Source of the DNA: Epsilonproteobacteria bacterium UBA6211 | Lineage (GTDB): Bacteria > Campylobacterota > Campylobacteria > Campylobacterales > Arcobacteraceae | Direction: 5' to 3' | DNA: 60,747 nucleotides | NCBI GenBank assembly: GCA_002421845.1 | Contig: DISL01000061.1 | Location: 1 to 60,747 of the forward strand | In this document: one piece after another, positions 53,649 through 60,144 of the stretch | How the letters are laid out: each line of letters begins with the position of its first letter | Position numbering within the stretch: position 1 is the stretch's first letter | Position numbers and translations under genes: made by a program | The notes under the pieces: generated by a model | The model's database searches: none | Seen by the model: only the letters and a program-made list of their open reading frames with translations | Told to the model about the DNA's origin: nothing

Positions 53649-53861
53649 TTCTTCAACTTCAATACTATTTTCAATAAACCTCTTCAATTCATCACCACCA
53701 ATCAAACCTTTCTGAAACTCAATAGCCTTGTCTGCAATTTTGATTTTCATTTGGTTCTCAATCTGTTCAGCTTCCTCCAAAATTTTCTTGGATTGTTCCT
53801 TTGCCTTTTGAACTATTTCTTTAGCTTTTTGCCTAAGCTCTTTGGCTTTATCTTTTGACAT
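53631..53861 (-). CDS. Small coiled-coil protein
   Basis: The 76-residue protein is a nearly continuous charged helix (KDKAKELRQKAKEIVQKAKEQ), then a less regular acidic end. AAGGAG precedes the ATG. Its stop lies in a hairpin loop next to the traC remnant. I do not recognise the family. Confidence 0.6.
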   Translation of the reverse strand: MSKDKAKELRQKAKEIVQKAKEQSKKILEEAEQIENQMKIKIADKAIEFQKGLIGGDELKRFIENSIEVEEDGSEN

Positions 53862-53985
53862 TTTGACTCCTTATTTATAATAAATTTTATGTCAAAGCTT
53901 ATTCATAATTTAAGTAATTTTATGTGGTAAAGTTGTATGGAGAGTATCTTAGAATTGTAAGTAGTTTTTGATTGCAAGTGTTCAA

Positions 53986-54003
53986 GAGGTGCGTTAGCAC
54001 CTC
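53986..54003. terminator. Hairpin after the gene at 54013
   Basis: GAGGTGC-gtta-GCACCTC is a perfect 7-bp stem just past the stop of the minus-strand gene. The following U tract is weak, so it may end transcription or protect the mRNA 3' end. Confidence 0.45.
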
Positions 54004-54012
54004 CACAAAAAT

Positions 54013-54279
54013 TTATTTATTTAAAATGCAAATTTCAGGATGTTTATTGGAGATTATTTCAACTAGTAAGTCTATATCATTTTTATTATAAATCAAATTT
54101 GATATAAGTTGTTTTTGTAAAACTTTTTGATTGTCCTGACATTGAATATCAATGGTTCTATTGTTTATGTCCATTTGCAAGATCTTAAATTTTCTTTGTC
54201 CATTAATTAAAATCAAATTGTTATCAATGGTAACTTGTGAATATAAATTTGATTTTTGTGATTGATATATTATTTGCAT
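54013..54279 (-). CDS. Hypothetical protein (88 residues)
   Basis: A beta-rich small protein (KSNLYSQVTIDNNLILINGQ, then NRTIDIQC) without cysteine pairs or signal peptide. No known family is recognised. It is the last of four minus-strand genes that run from 55252 and overlap or nearly touch. Confidence 0.55.
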   Translation of the reverse strand: MQIIYQSQKSNLYSQVTIDNNLILINGQRKFKILQMDINNRTIDIQCQDNQKVLQKQLISNLIYNKNDIDLLVEIISNKHPEICILNK

Positions 54280-54295
54280 TCATTTTATCCTTTAT

Positions 54296-54772
54296 TTATA
54301 AATTTGGTCTATAGTTTTGCATTGATTTATTGTGTAGGTGTAATTCATACTCGACTTTTGATAATTCATCAATGTTTAACACTACTCTGCTTTTGAAATA
54401 CTCTCTCAATCTTCTTTTTAGATCTAACTCATTTTTAATGAGTAAATCAACTAGAATCGTGTTTTTATTATTTATAAGAATATCATCATCATTATATTCT
54501 TTTGCAAGTGTTATTAAAAAATATTTTCTCCTTTCAATAGCTTTAATTGGAAGATATATTCTTTGACTAAATAATTCTTTATCGTTTTTATAATCTTCTA
54601 ATATATTGCTAACATTTTCTATTAACTTTTCATTTTCATCATCAATTAAAAATTCTTTCATTTTAACTGAATATCCTTTTGATTCAATTTCTTTTTTGTT
54701 TTGATTTGCACTTTCCAATACTTTCATAAGTTTTTCCATTGCTATTTCTGCTGTAAAATTTTTATTTTCCAT
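54296..54772 (-). CDS. Hypothetical helical protein (158 residues)
   Basis: A charged, largely alpha-helical soluble protein. I chose the ATG at 54772; a TTG two codons upstream is also in frame. It overlaps the 46-residue gene by 11 bp and so is probably coupled to it. No recognisable domain. Confidence 0.6.
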   Translation of the reverse strand: MENKNFTAEIAMEKLMKVLESANQNKKEIESKGYSVKMKEFLIDDENEKLIENVSNILEDYKNDKELFSQRIYLPIKAIERRKYFLITLAKEYNDDDILINNKNTILVDLLIKNELDLKRRLREYFKSRVVLNIDELSKVEYELHLHNKSMQNYRPNL

Positions 54773-54902
54773 TTTCAACTATCCTTTTTTTATTTTCTAT
54801 ATTCATAATCTCTTTTTTAAATTTCTCAAAATCTTCCCAAGTTTTACAACCAGCTTTTAGTGCTTCTTCAATCAATCTTTTAGTTTGTAGAAATTGTGCC
54901 AT
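54762..54902 (-). CDS. Small helical protein with KTWEDFEKF motif (46 residues)
   Basis: ATG at 54902 opens MAQFLQTKRLIEEALKAGC, then KTWEDFEKFKKEI. A similar segment, KTVGDFEKFVADY, occurs in the 37-residue gene at 59444. It ends inside the start of the next gene. Function unknown. Confidence 0.55.
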   Translation of the reverse strand: MAQFLQTKRLIEEALKAGCKTWEDFEKFKKEIMNIENKKRIVENGK

Positions 54903-54928
54903 TGTGTTATCTCCTGTAAGAAGTAGCT

Positions 54929-55252
54929 TTAAGCCACTTCTTTAATCCTCAAAGTGTAAGATAAATTTGAATGTATATAAAAAGTATAACAAGATGACTC
55001 ACCACCATTTCTATATAATCCACCGCTTTTAGTTCCAAAATCCCAATCGCTCAAAGATATAAAACCATTTTTGCCATCTCTTAAATCTTCTACATGTTCA
55101 ACTGGTAACCAATTTTCATCTTTACCAAAGTTATAAGCACTATCAAATGCATAATCATCAGTTAAATGAAAATCACACTTTGCCTCAATTAAACCTTTTT
55201 TAACTAGGTTTTTAAGGTGTCCTCTGTTAGATATTTTTGTTACTTTTGCCAT
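54929..55252 (-). CDS. Hypothetical protein (107 residues) behind an operator-controlled promoter
   Basis: I chose the ATG at 55252 (MAKVTKISNRGHL) with AAAGGA upstream; a longer reading has no ribosome binding site and crosses the promoter. The protein has an N-terminal basic segment and a beta-rich, tryptophan-containing middle (WLPVEHVEDLRDG, ISLSDWDFGTKSGG). I do not recognise it. It is the first gene of a four-gene minus-strand unit under the promoter at 55284-55312. Confidence 0.65.
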   Translation of the reverse strand: MAKVTKISNRGHLKNLVKKGLIEAKCDFHLTDDYAFDSAYNFGKDENWLPVEHVEDLRDGKNGFISLSDWDFGTKSGGLYRNGGESSCYTFYIHSNLSYTLRIKEVA

Positions 55253-55283
55253 TTTGTATCCTTTAAGGTAGTTTATATTTATA

Positions 55284-55337
55284 ATTATATCCAAAAAGGA
55301 TATATAAGTCAATAGTTTTTTATCCCAAAAGGTAATA
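55284..55337 (-). promoter_or_regulatory. Promoter of the minus-strand unit with two palindromic operators
   Basis: On the minus strand TTGACT (55307-55312) and TATAAT (55284-55289) are 17 bp apart. A perfect 19-bp palindrome, TATATCC-aaaaa-GGATATA (55286-55304), covers the -10 and spacer. A second, imperfect copy, TTATCCCAAAAGGTAATA, lies at 55320-55337, with its centre about 33 bp away, near three helical turns. A repressor is expected; the divergent HTH gene at 55433 is the nearest candidate. Confidence 0.75.
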
Positions 55338-55432
55338 TTTTCAAAAAAAAATGATAGTCTAGGATGAATTAATGATTTTTTTTGTAAAATTATGAATATA
55401 GTTAAATTACTATACAAAGGAATATAAATTAT

Positions 55433-55654
55433 ATGAATTACGAAGAATTTAAAACAAAGCTGGATGAGCATAGTTTATCTTTAAAAGATTTTGCTGAACT
55501 TACAAATATTAGTTATAGTGGTGTCAATAAATGGAAGTACAGTGAAATACCTGGATGGGTTGATAGCTGGTTTAAATTATATGATGAGAATAAAAAAATT
55601 TCTTTTATAAAAAATGATATTTTAGAATTTGCTAAGAGATTGGAGTTAAAATGA
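55433..55654 (+). CDS. Small HTH protein, probable regulator
   Basis: The 73-residue protein has an HTH-like block LSLKDFAELTNISYSGVNKWK typical of phage-type regulators, with IPGWVDSWFKL after it. It is divergent from the gene at 55252 and separated from it by the palindromic operators, so it may repress that promoter. It shares ATG/A with the next gene (4-bp overlap). Confidence 0.7.
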   Translation: MNYEEFKTKLDEHSLSLKDFAELTNISYSGVNKWKYSEIPGWVDSWFKLYDENKKISFIKNDILEFAKRLELK

Positions 55655-56109
55655 TTAAAGAATGTTTTAGAGTAGTATTGGGTAACACGAATGACAATAA
55701 AGAAAGTTTAATCAATGTTATACAAGATAATGATACATTAAGAGTAACATTGTTTGCTACAAACGATATTGCGGATAGTGAATCTAATAAGTATATACCA
55801 AGTTGTAATTTACCAGTTTTGGTTGCATTAGCTGAACAAAAAGATAAATATCTGTTATTTGATGGAAATTTTCTTACGGCCGTAAGATATCCTAGATATT
55901 CAGAAGTAAAATTAGTATTAGATGAAGCTGTAAAATCTAGTAAGGTTGGTTTTTGTAATGAAAGAATTAGTTTTACACGCACTATGAATTCAAATAGTGC
56001 AAGAGATTACTTACTTAGTGATTACTCTTGTAATATTTACCTTTTAGACAATAATTCAAGAAAGGAATTTTTTAAACTTTTATCTAAAATTACTGAATCT
56101 GAAATTTGA
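55651..56109 (+). CDS. Hypothetical protein (152 residues)
   Basis: A soluble alpha/beta protein that starts with IKECFRVVLGNTNDNKESLIN, with no signal peptide, membrane helix or clear active site. I do not recognise it. The start overlaps the HTH gene stop, so the pair is cotranscribed. Confidence 0.6.
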   Translation: MIKECFRVVLGNTNDNKESLINVIQDNDTLRVTLFATNDIADSESNKYIPSCNLPVLVALAEQKDKYLLFDGNFLTAVRYPRYSEVKLVLDEAVKSSKVGFCNERISFTRTMNSNSARDYLLSDYSCNIYLLDNNSRKEFFKLLSKITESEI

Positions 56110-56147
56110 GGGTGAGTAGGTAATTTTGACAGAATCTATAGGTGGCT

Positions 56148-56963
56148 TTAACCACCTATTATAGCTTTTGCAGGGTCATTGTCAGGTAGTGACATCTGCT
56201 TCTTAACTTTTTCCTCAAGTACTTTTGGGTCAGGTCTACTTATTATGTAATCTTTTGCATAGCTTTCAGCAAGATAGTTTGTCGCACTAAAAACTACATC
56301 TCTTATTACTGTGTCAAGAGCTATGTTTTTAGTTACACTCCATCCTCCTCCTACAGGTCCAGCAAGTCCAAATAATCCCCAAGAACTTTCATTACTATTT
56401 GCTTTAAAAGTCTTAGAATTATCAAGCTCTAAAGTAGTTGGATTCATTGTACTCATGTCAAATGTAATATCTGCTGTTTGAGTATTTTTTGTTATAGCTC
56501 CAAGAAATGGAATATATCCACCGCCAAGTGCTCCACCTTCTTTTGATATATTTATAGATGTTACATCACCCATGATATAAATATCGATTTGTGGTGGTGT
56601 TACCTTTTGTCCACTTGCCTCTAACATTTTTTTCATTTTTTCAAATTTTTCAAGATCAACAATTTTAAAACAGTTTGTCTCTTTTATTGCATTTGAAAAC
56701 ATACTCTTTACACCTTCTCCAATACCTGATAAATTACCTTGCCCACTTGCTAAAGCAGCAAGTGCTGCAATACCAGCATTTCCAGTTTGTGGATTTTAAC
56801 AATTTGCAGCTTTACATTCTATTTCTGCAATAGAGATAGATATAACAGGTTGTGAGCATTTTACCACGGGAACTTCAATTTCTTCAACTGTTGTATTATT
56901 TGCAAATACAGATGTAGTTGTAGTTGCCAATGCTAGTGTTAAAAACTTTTTACTAAAAGTCAA
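56148..56963 (-). pseudogene. CsgG/HfaB-like outer-membrane protein gene with one in-frame TAA
   Basis: The reading frame runs from a TTG at 56963 (AAGGAG six bases upstream) through a signal peptide (SKKFLTLALATTTTSVFA) and a Cys-containing start, meets TAA at 56796-56798, and continues without shift to 56148. Downstream of the TAA come GIAALAALASGQGNLSGIGE, TNCFKIVDLEKFEKMKKML and DIYIMGDVTSINI, the pattern of CsgG-type secretion channel proteins. A CAA-to-TAA change would explain the stop. The ATG at 56702 gives a shorter product without signal peptide, so the gene is probably dead, unless the stop is read through. Confidence 0.75.
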
Positions 56964-57082
56964 GATTTACTCCTTAAATGTTTATATATTGTTTTGTATT
57001 TTAACTTATTATTTCTTAATAAATTAATAAGAAAACTATCATTATTCATAAAATATATGATGTATTATCCTAAATGCAAGTA

Positions 57083-57126
57083 TATATTTAAACGATATAT
57101 AAACAATATTGTATTGATATGTTATG
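57083..57126. repeat. 11-bp phased repeats, site 3
   Basis: Four contiguous units, TATATTTAAAC, GATATATAAAC, AATATTGTATT, GATATGTTATG, lie upstream of the CsgG-like gene. GATATATAAAC is identical to a unit at site 1. Next to it are the hairpins at 57139 and the small RNA at 57290. Confidence 0.7.
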
Positions 57127-57138
57127 AGACAATTAAAA

Positions 57139-57218
57139 CAGTGTCAGGGGAGTGACTAGCTCCCCCTTTTATTAATAGAGGTTTGGTGCAAAAACCAAAC
57201 ATATCAAAATTAACACTG
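57139..57218. other. Branched hairpin structure
   Basis: CAGTGT (57139) pairs with ACACTG (57213). Inside are two perfect hairpins: GGGGAG-TGACTAG-CTCCCC (57147-57165) and GTTTGGT-gcaaaa-ACCAAAC (57181-57200). This makes a three-way junction in RNA of either strand. The first hairpin is followed by CTTTTATT and might also end plus-strand transcripts. No gene overlaps it. Confidence 0.55.
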
Positions 57219-57289
57219 TGATTTTACAAAACATGTCTTACCTTTTTTTGGCACTCCCACCCATTTCACCGCTTCACTACCCACGGAAT

Positions 57290-57374
57290 AAAAAAAAGGT
57301 AGAGCCTAAGCCCTACCTTTTACTGTGCCAAAAGCAGGTTAGTCAAGCCTGCATAGTACATGTTTTTAAAATCT
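57290..57374 (-). ncRNA. Predicted small RNA A (about 85 nt)
   Basis: On the minus strand TTGACA (57404-57409) and TATAAT (57381-57386) are 17 bp apart, so transcription should start near 57374. The RNA would contain a hairpin GCAGG-cttgactaa-CCTGC (57334-57352) and end at an intrinsic terminator, AGGTAG...CTACCT (57297-57318) followed by eight U. No reading frame of note is present. The promoter and upstream bases are nearly identical to those of small RNA B. Confidence 0.7.
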
Positions 57375-57379
57375 AGTGC

Positions 57380-57414
57380 AATTATATCACACTATATTTT
57401 AAATGTCAATGTTT
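57380..57414 (-). promoter_or_regulatory. Consensus promoter of small RNA A, duplicated at 59359
   Basis: This 35-bp segment matches 59359-59393 at 32 positions. On the minus strand it holds a perfect -35 and -10 pair with 17-bp spacing and TGTGA just before the -10. Confidence 0.8.
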
Positions 57415-57441
57415 TATTATTCGTGATAACAAGTATATGTT

Positions 57442-57759
57442 TCAGTTTTCATCAAACCCACCACTTACATCACTCCCAAAACTATTCCCAAAAGTATCAA
57501 CTCCAGCAAATCCACCTATCATCAACGCACCTGTAGTAGGATTGATTAAATCTGGCCCATTACTACTGTTTTGGTTTGTATGATTGTGACTATTGGAAGT
57601 TCTAAAAGAATCATCATCTAATCTTTTTCTTTTTAGCATTTCTTTTGAAATTTTCTCTTTATTAAAAAAATAATAGATTAATACAGCAAAACCATAAATC
57701 CATATACCTAAATAGATAATAATAAAAAGGGCATCTAAATCTAACATACATTCCTCCAA
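57442..57759 (-). CDS. Small membrane protein with GGF-rich tail
   Basis: The 105-residue protein has one N-terminal helix (about 8-28), a KEKISKEMLKRKRLDD basic stretch, an Asn/Ser-rich linker and a Gly-rich end (LMIGGFAGVDTFGNSFG). No family is recognised. It is the last gene of a minus-strand series starting at 58962; the small RNA A promoter is right behind its stop. Confidence 0.6.
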   Translation of the reverse strand: MEECMLDLDALFIIIYLGIWIYGFAVLIYYFFNKEKISKEMLKRKRLDDDSFRTSNSHNHTNQNSSNGPDLINPTTGALMIGGFAGVDTFGNSFGSDVSGGFDEN

Positions 57760-57797
57760 AATTATGAATTTATACTTATTAAGAAGATTCTTTTAAA

Positions 57798-58283
57798 TTA
57801 ATTTACCCAATTTATATTATATATAACTAAACAATTGTTGCCTATAGGTTTTAAAATCATGTTTGTGTTGTTATCATAATGAGTCATCCAAGTGTAGTCA
57901 AGATTTTGTGTAGCAAATTTGAATTCTTGCATGGATTTAGCATATTCAATGCAAGAATTTGAAAAATTTAATATTGATGTTTGTGTTACATAGCACTTAT
58001 TGTCTTTTTTTCTTATTTCTGCCTCCATATAGACTGAATCATTTTTATATCCAAATGTTGATGTTAATTTTATAGTGTCATTAAGATTTTTAAATAAATT
58101 AGTAGATATATTCATATCATCACCTCTAGCAATATTGAAAATTTTTTTAACAGCATCATCACAGCCATGAAAATTTCTTTCATGTATGTTCTTTAGTGCA
58201 AAATTTATAAATTCATCATTGGTATTTGCTTGAAGAAAATTTAAGCTACCTAATAAAACTAAAGATACAATTCTCTTGTTCAT
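57798..58283 (-). CDS. Exported hypothetical protein
   Basis: The 161-residue protein has a signal peptide (about 1-19, cleavage near LQANT) and four cysteines in the mature part, which may form disulfides. No known domain. It is in line with the neighbouring small genes and might be an envelope component of the element. Confidence 0.6.
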   Translation of the reverse strand: MNKRIVSLVLLGSLNFLQANTNDEFINFALKNIHERNFHGCDDAVKKIFNIARGDDMNISTNLFKNLNDTIKLTSTFGYKNDSVYMEAEIRKKDNKCYVTQTSILNFSNSCIEYAKSMQEFKFATQNLDYTWMTHYDNNTNMILKPIGNNCLVIYNINWVN

Positions 58284-58343
58284 AACTCAACTCCATATTA
58301 ATTTTTCATTATTTTAATATAATTTCGATAAATTCTACTTTAT

Positions 58344-58556
58344 TCATTTTTGTTTTTGTGAATCATAGAAATCATCAATATATTCTAAATATAATTCATT
58401 GTTTCTTTTATCTTCATCAAAATCTTCATATTCATCTGCTTCACCAAAATCAACATCACAAAAATCTTCAACAATTGGTATTTTACTTTCTTGATATTTT
58501 TTTAATAGTAAAAACGAAACTATAATTATGATAGGTAAAAGTATTAAATATTCCAT
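58344..58556 (-). CDS. Small acidic membrane-anchored protein
   Basis: The 70-residue protein has one N-terminal helix (about 1-18) followed by a strongly acidic tail (VEDFCDVDFGEADEYEDFDE). No family is recognised. Placed between the HTH gene and the exported protein gene. Confidence 0.55.
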   Translation of the reverse strand: MEYLILLPIIIIVSFLLLKKYQESKIPIVEDFCDVDFGEADEYEDFDEDKRNNELYLEYIDDFYDSQKQK

Positions 58557-58584
58557 TTACGCTTACTCCTAAAATCCACATATA

Positions 58585-58962
58585 TCACACTGCTGATTTT
58601 ACATCTTCTTGCAAGACATTAGAGGAAGTTTCTTTTGCTTTTTTTCTAGCTTCAGCAGCAGCTGCTTTTAATTTGTGATAAAAAATCTCTTGATCTTCTT
58701 TCTCAAGCTCTCTGTAAGCCTGTAATATTTCTATTTCTTTATCTGATAAGTATGAATTAATTGTTTTTGGTATTTTAGTTTGACTATCCTTGCTACTAAT
58801 CATCTGACTAATCTTTAATTTAGCTAGTTTGCTTAATCCTCTGTTGCTCCAGTTAATAACACAATTTTCTTTCATACCTATCGCCTTAGCAATATCTTTG
58901 TATGATGCCACATTTAAGACCATCTTTGCACTCTCTAGTAACTCTTTATCTTCATTGTTCAT
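58585..58962 (-). CDS. Phage CI-type HTH repressor-like protein
   Basis: I chose the ATG at 58962 (MNNEDKELL) because GGAG lies five bases upstream; an in-frame ATG at 58986 falls in the operator region. The 125-residue protein has an N-terminal HTH (SYKDIAKAIGMKENCVINWS) like that of bacteriophage CI repressors, and a helical, Ala-rich C terminus. Repeats ATTAGTCA near its start and at the divergent promoter make it the likely control switch of the plus-strand operon. Confidence 0.75.
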   Translation of the reverse strand: MNNEDKELLESAKMVLNVASYKDIAKAIGMKENCVINWSNRGLSKLAKLKISQMISSKDSQTKIPKTINSYLSDKEIEILQAYRELEKEDQEIFYHKLKAAAAEARKKAKETSSNVLQEDVKSAV

Positions 58963-58977
58963 CAGCACTCCAAATAA

Positions 58978-59031
58978 ATTAGTCATAATTAATCATTACC
59001 TCTTGACAAATTAGTCAAATGATTATATAAT
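58978..59031 (+). promoter_or_regulatory. Divergent operator and consensus promoter of the plus-strand operon
   Basis: TTGACA (59003-59008) and TATAAT (59026-59031) are 17 bp apart on the plus strand. AATTAGTCA occurs at 58977-58985 and again at 59009-59017, just after the -35 box, and TTGAC-aaatta-GTCAA forms an inverted repeat over it. A transcript from here would have a leader of about 400 nt before the first gene. Confidence 0.7.
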
Positions 59032-59149
59032 GTTGAAATAGTTTTATATATATGTATATTTCTACACAAACTAATCTTTTATTCTATCAAAATATTGTTG
59101 TATTTTGAGAATAAAAAAACAAAAATATATATTATAGCTATGTTATTTG

Positions 59150-59193
59150 TATATTGGATAGATATTGTTTGTATATTGAAAAGATATATAAAA
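59150..59193. repeat. 11-bp phased repeats, site 4
   Basis: Four contiguous units, TATATTGGATA, GATATTGTTTG, TATATTGAAAA, GATATATAAAA, lie in the long leader of the plus-strand operon. Alternate units are closest to each other. Hairpins and small RNA B follow 86 bp further on. Confidence 0.7.
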
Positions 59194-59278
59194 TGAAGTT
59201 CTTTAAAAATTTATTGTTGAGTATTGTTTGTAGGAGGGGGGGGAGTTTTTAAAGACTTCCCTTGACTTAAGAGGGCAT

Positions 59279-59353
59279 AAAAAAAGCAAGAGGTTAATTA
59301 CTCCTCTTGCTCATACCCTCTCTAGTCAAGATGAAAGGTAAAAATACTGTTGT
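59279..59353 (-). ncRNA. Predicted small RNA B (about 75 nt), antisense to the operon leader
   Basis: On the minus strand TTGACA (59383-59388) and TATAAT (59360-59365) are 17 bp apart, giving a start near 59353. The RNA contains CTTGACTAGAG and ends at a strong terminator, GCAAGAGG-N9-CCTCTTGC (59286-59310), followed by seven U. It lies opposite the plus-strand leader from the promoter at 59003, so the two RNAs are complementary over its whole length. Confidence 0.7.
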
Positions 59354-59358
59354 GAAGG

Positions 59359-59393
59359 AATTATATCACAGTATGTTTGAAATGTCAATGTTT
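59359..59393 (-). promoter_or_regulatory. Consensus promoter of small RNA B
   Basis: It is 32 of 35 identical to 57380-57414. The -35 TTGACA and -10 TATAAT are perfect with 17-bp spacing and TGTGA before the -10, as in small RNA A. Confidence 0.8.
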
Positions 59394-59443
59394 GCGAAAA
59401 GAAAAAAGATAAACATAAAAATAAAGAAAAGGAGGGTATAAAG

Positions 59444-59557
59444 ATGAGTTACCAAAGATTCAAATTCCTTGTAAGTTTAGCGACAGCACAAGGAATAAAA
59501 ACCGTTGGCGATTTTGAAAAGTTTGTAGCTGATTATAGTCAAACTAACATTAAATAA
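59444..59557 (+). CDS. Small helical protein with KTVGDFEKF motif (37 residues)
   Basis: ATG at 59444 is preceded by AAGGAGG, the strongest ribosome binding site in the area. The product MSYQRFKFLVSLATAQGI, then KTVGDFEKFVADYSQ, is amphipathic. The KTxxDFEKF segment is shared with the 46-residue gene at 54762. It is the first gene after the leader with small RNA B, so its translation may be what the antisense RNA controls. Confidence 0.6.
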   Translation: MSYQRFKFLVSLATAQGIKTVGDFEKFVADYSQTNIK

Positions 59558-59612
59558 AGATAAAAGTTTACAAATAAAACAATACTCAACTATGAATTTA
59601 CAGGAGAAAAAA

Positions 59613-59828
59613 ATGAGAGATGACAAATACATAAGAGCAGAAGAACTATGCACTAGATTAAATCAAGAAATAGGACAAAATATATTTACTTTTGGGAAAA
59701 TAATGAGACTTGCAAAAAGCGGAATTATAACATCTCATGACAGAAGAACACCTGGGACAAAAAGACCTAGAACTTTTTTTGTCTATGCTGAAGTTAAATC
59801 AGACTTAGAAGCTCATAAAAAGGATTGA
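59613..59828 (+). CDS. Putative small DNA-binding or regulatory protein
   Basis: I chose the ATG at 59613 (MRDDKYIRAEELC) because AGGAG lies six bases upstream. The 71-residue protein shows IRAEELCTRLNQEIG and GKIMRLAKSGIITSHDRRT, the pattern of excisionase-like winged-helix proteins that choose a DNA site. The family is not certain. Confidence 0.55.
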   Translation: MRDDKYIRAEELCTRLNQEIGQNIFTFGKIMRLAKSGIITSHDRRTPGTKRPRTFFVYAEVKSDLEAHKKD

Positions 59829-59832
59829 TGGT

Positions 59833-60135
59833 ATGCAATTAGAAAAATTAATAAATGAAGATTTGTTAAAAAGAGCAGATGATGACTTATTATCATTGAT
59901 AAAACAGTCTTCTAAAACAGAAGATTTAATCAATGAGTTAATAAAAATAATACTAGAAACAAGAACACTAAAAACAAAAGAGCAAATTATCAAAATATTT
60001 CATTTTCCAAAAAGAAAATTTGAAGATTTAGTACGAGAAGGAAAGATACCTCATGTCCACATTACAAATAAAATGAAATTATTTGATATAAACAAAGTGT
60101 CTGATTATTTAGATTCTCATAAAATAGCTAGTTAG
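59833..60135 (+). CDS. Excisionase-like helix-turn-helix protein
   Basis: The 100-residue protein has a helical N terminus and a C-terminal MerR/excisionase-like winged helix: TKEQIIKIFHFPKRKFEDLVREGKIP, then LFDINKVSDYLDSHK (about 50-98). Such proteins help excision or regulate element genes. It starts 4 bp after the preceding stop. Confidence 0.65.
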   Translation: MQLEKLINEDLLKRADDDLLSLIKQSSKTEDLINELIKIILETRTLKTKEQIIKIFHFPKRKFEDLVREGKIPHVHITNKMKLFDINKVSDYLDSHKIAS

Positions 60136-60144
60136 GAGGTTAGT

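Noticed and set aside
54929..55471. Long version of the 107-residue gene starting at 55471
   Set aside because: The extra N-terminal part is very hydrophobic, has no ribosome binding site, and crosses a consensus promoter with palindromic operators and the start of the divergent gene.
57441..57797. Small gene within the hairpin region preceding small RNA A
   Set aside because: Apart from the 105-residue gene, no frame with a ribosome binding site exists from 56,964 to 57,441; the region is explained by repeats, hairpins and the small RNA.
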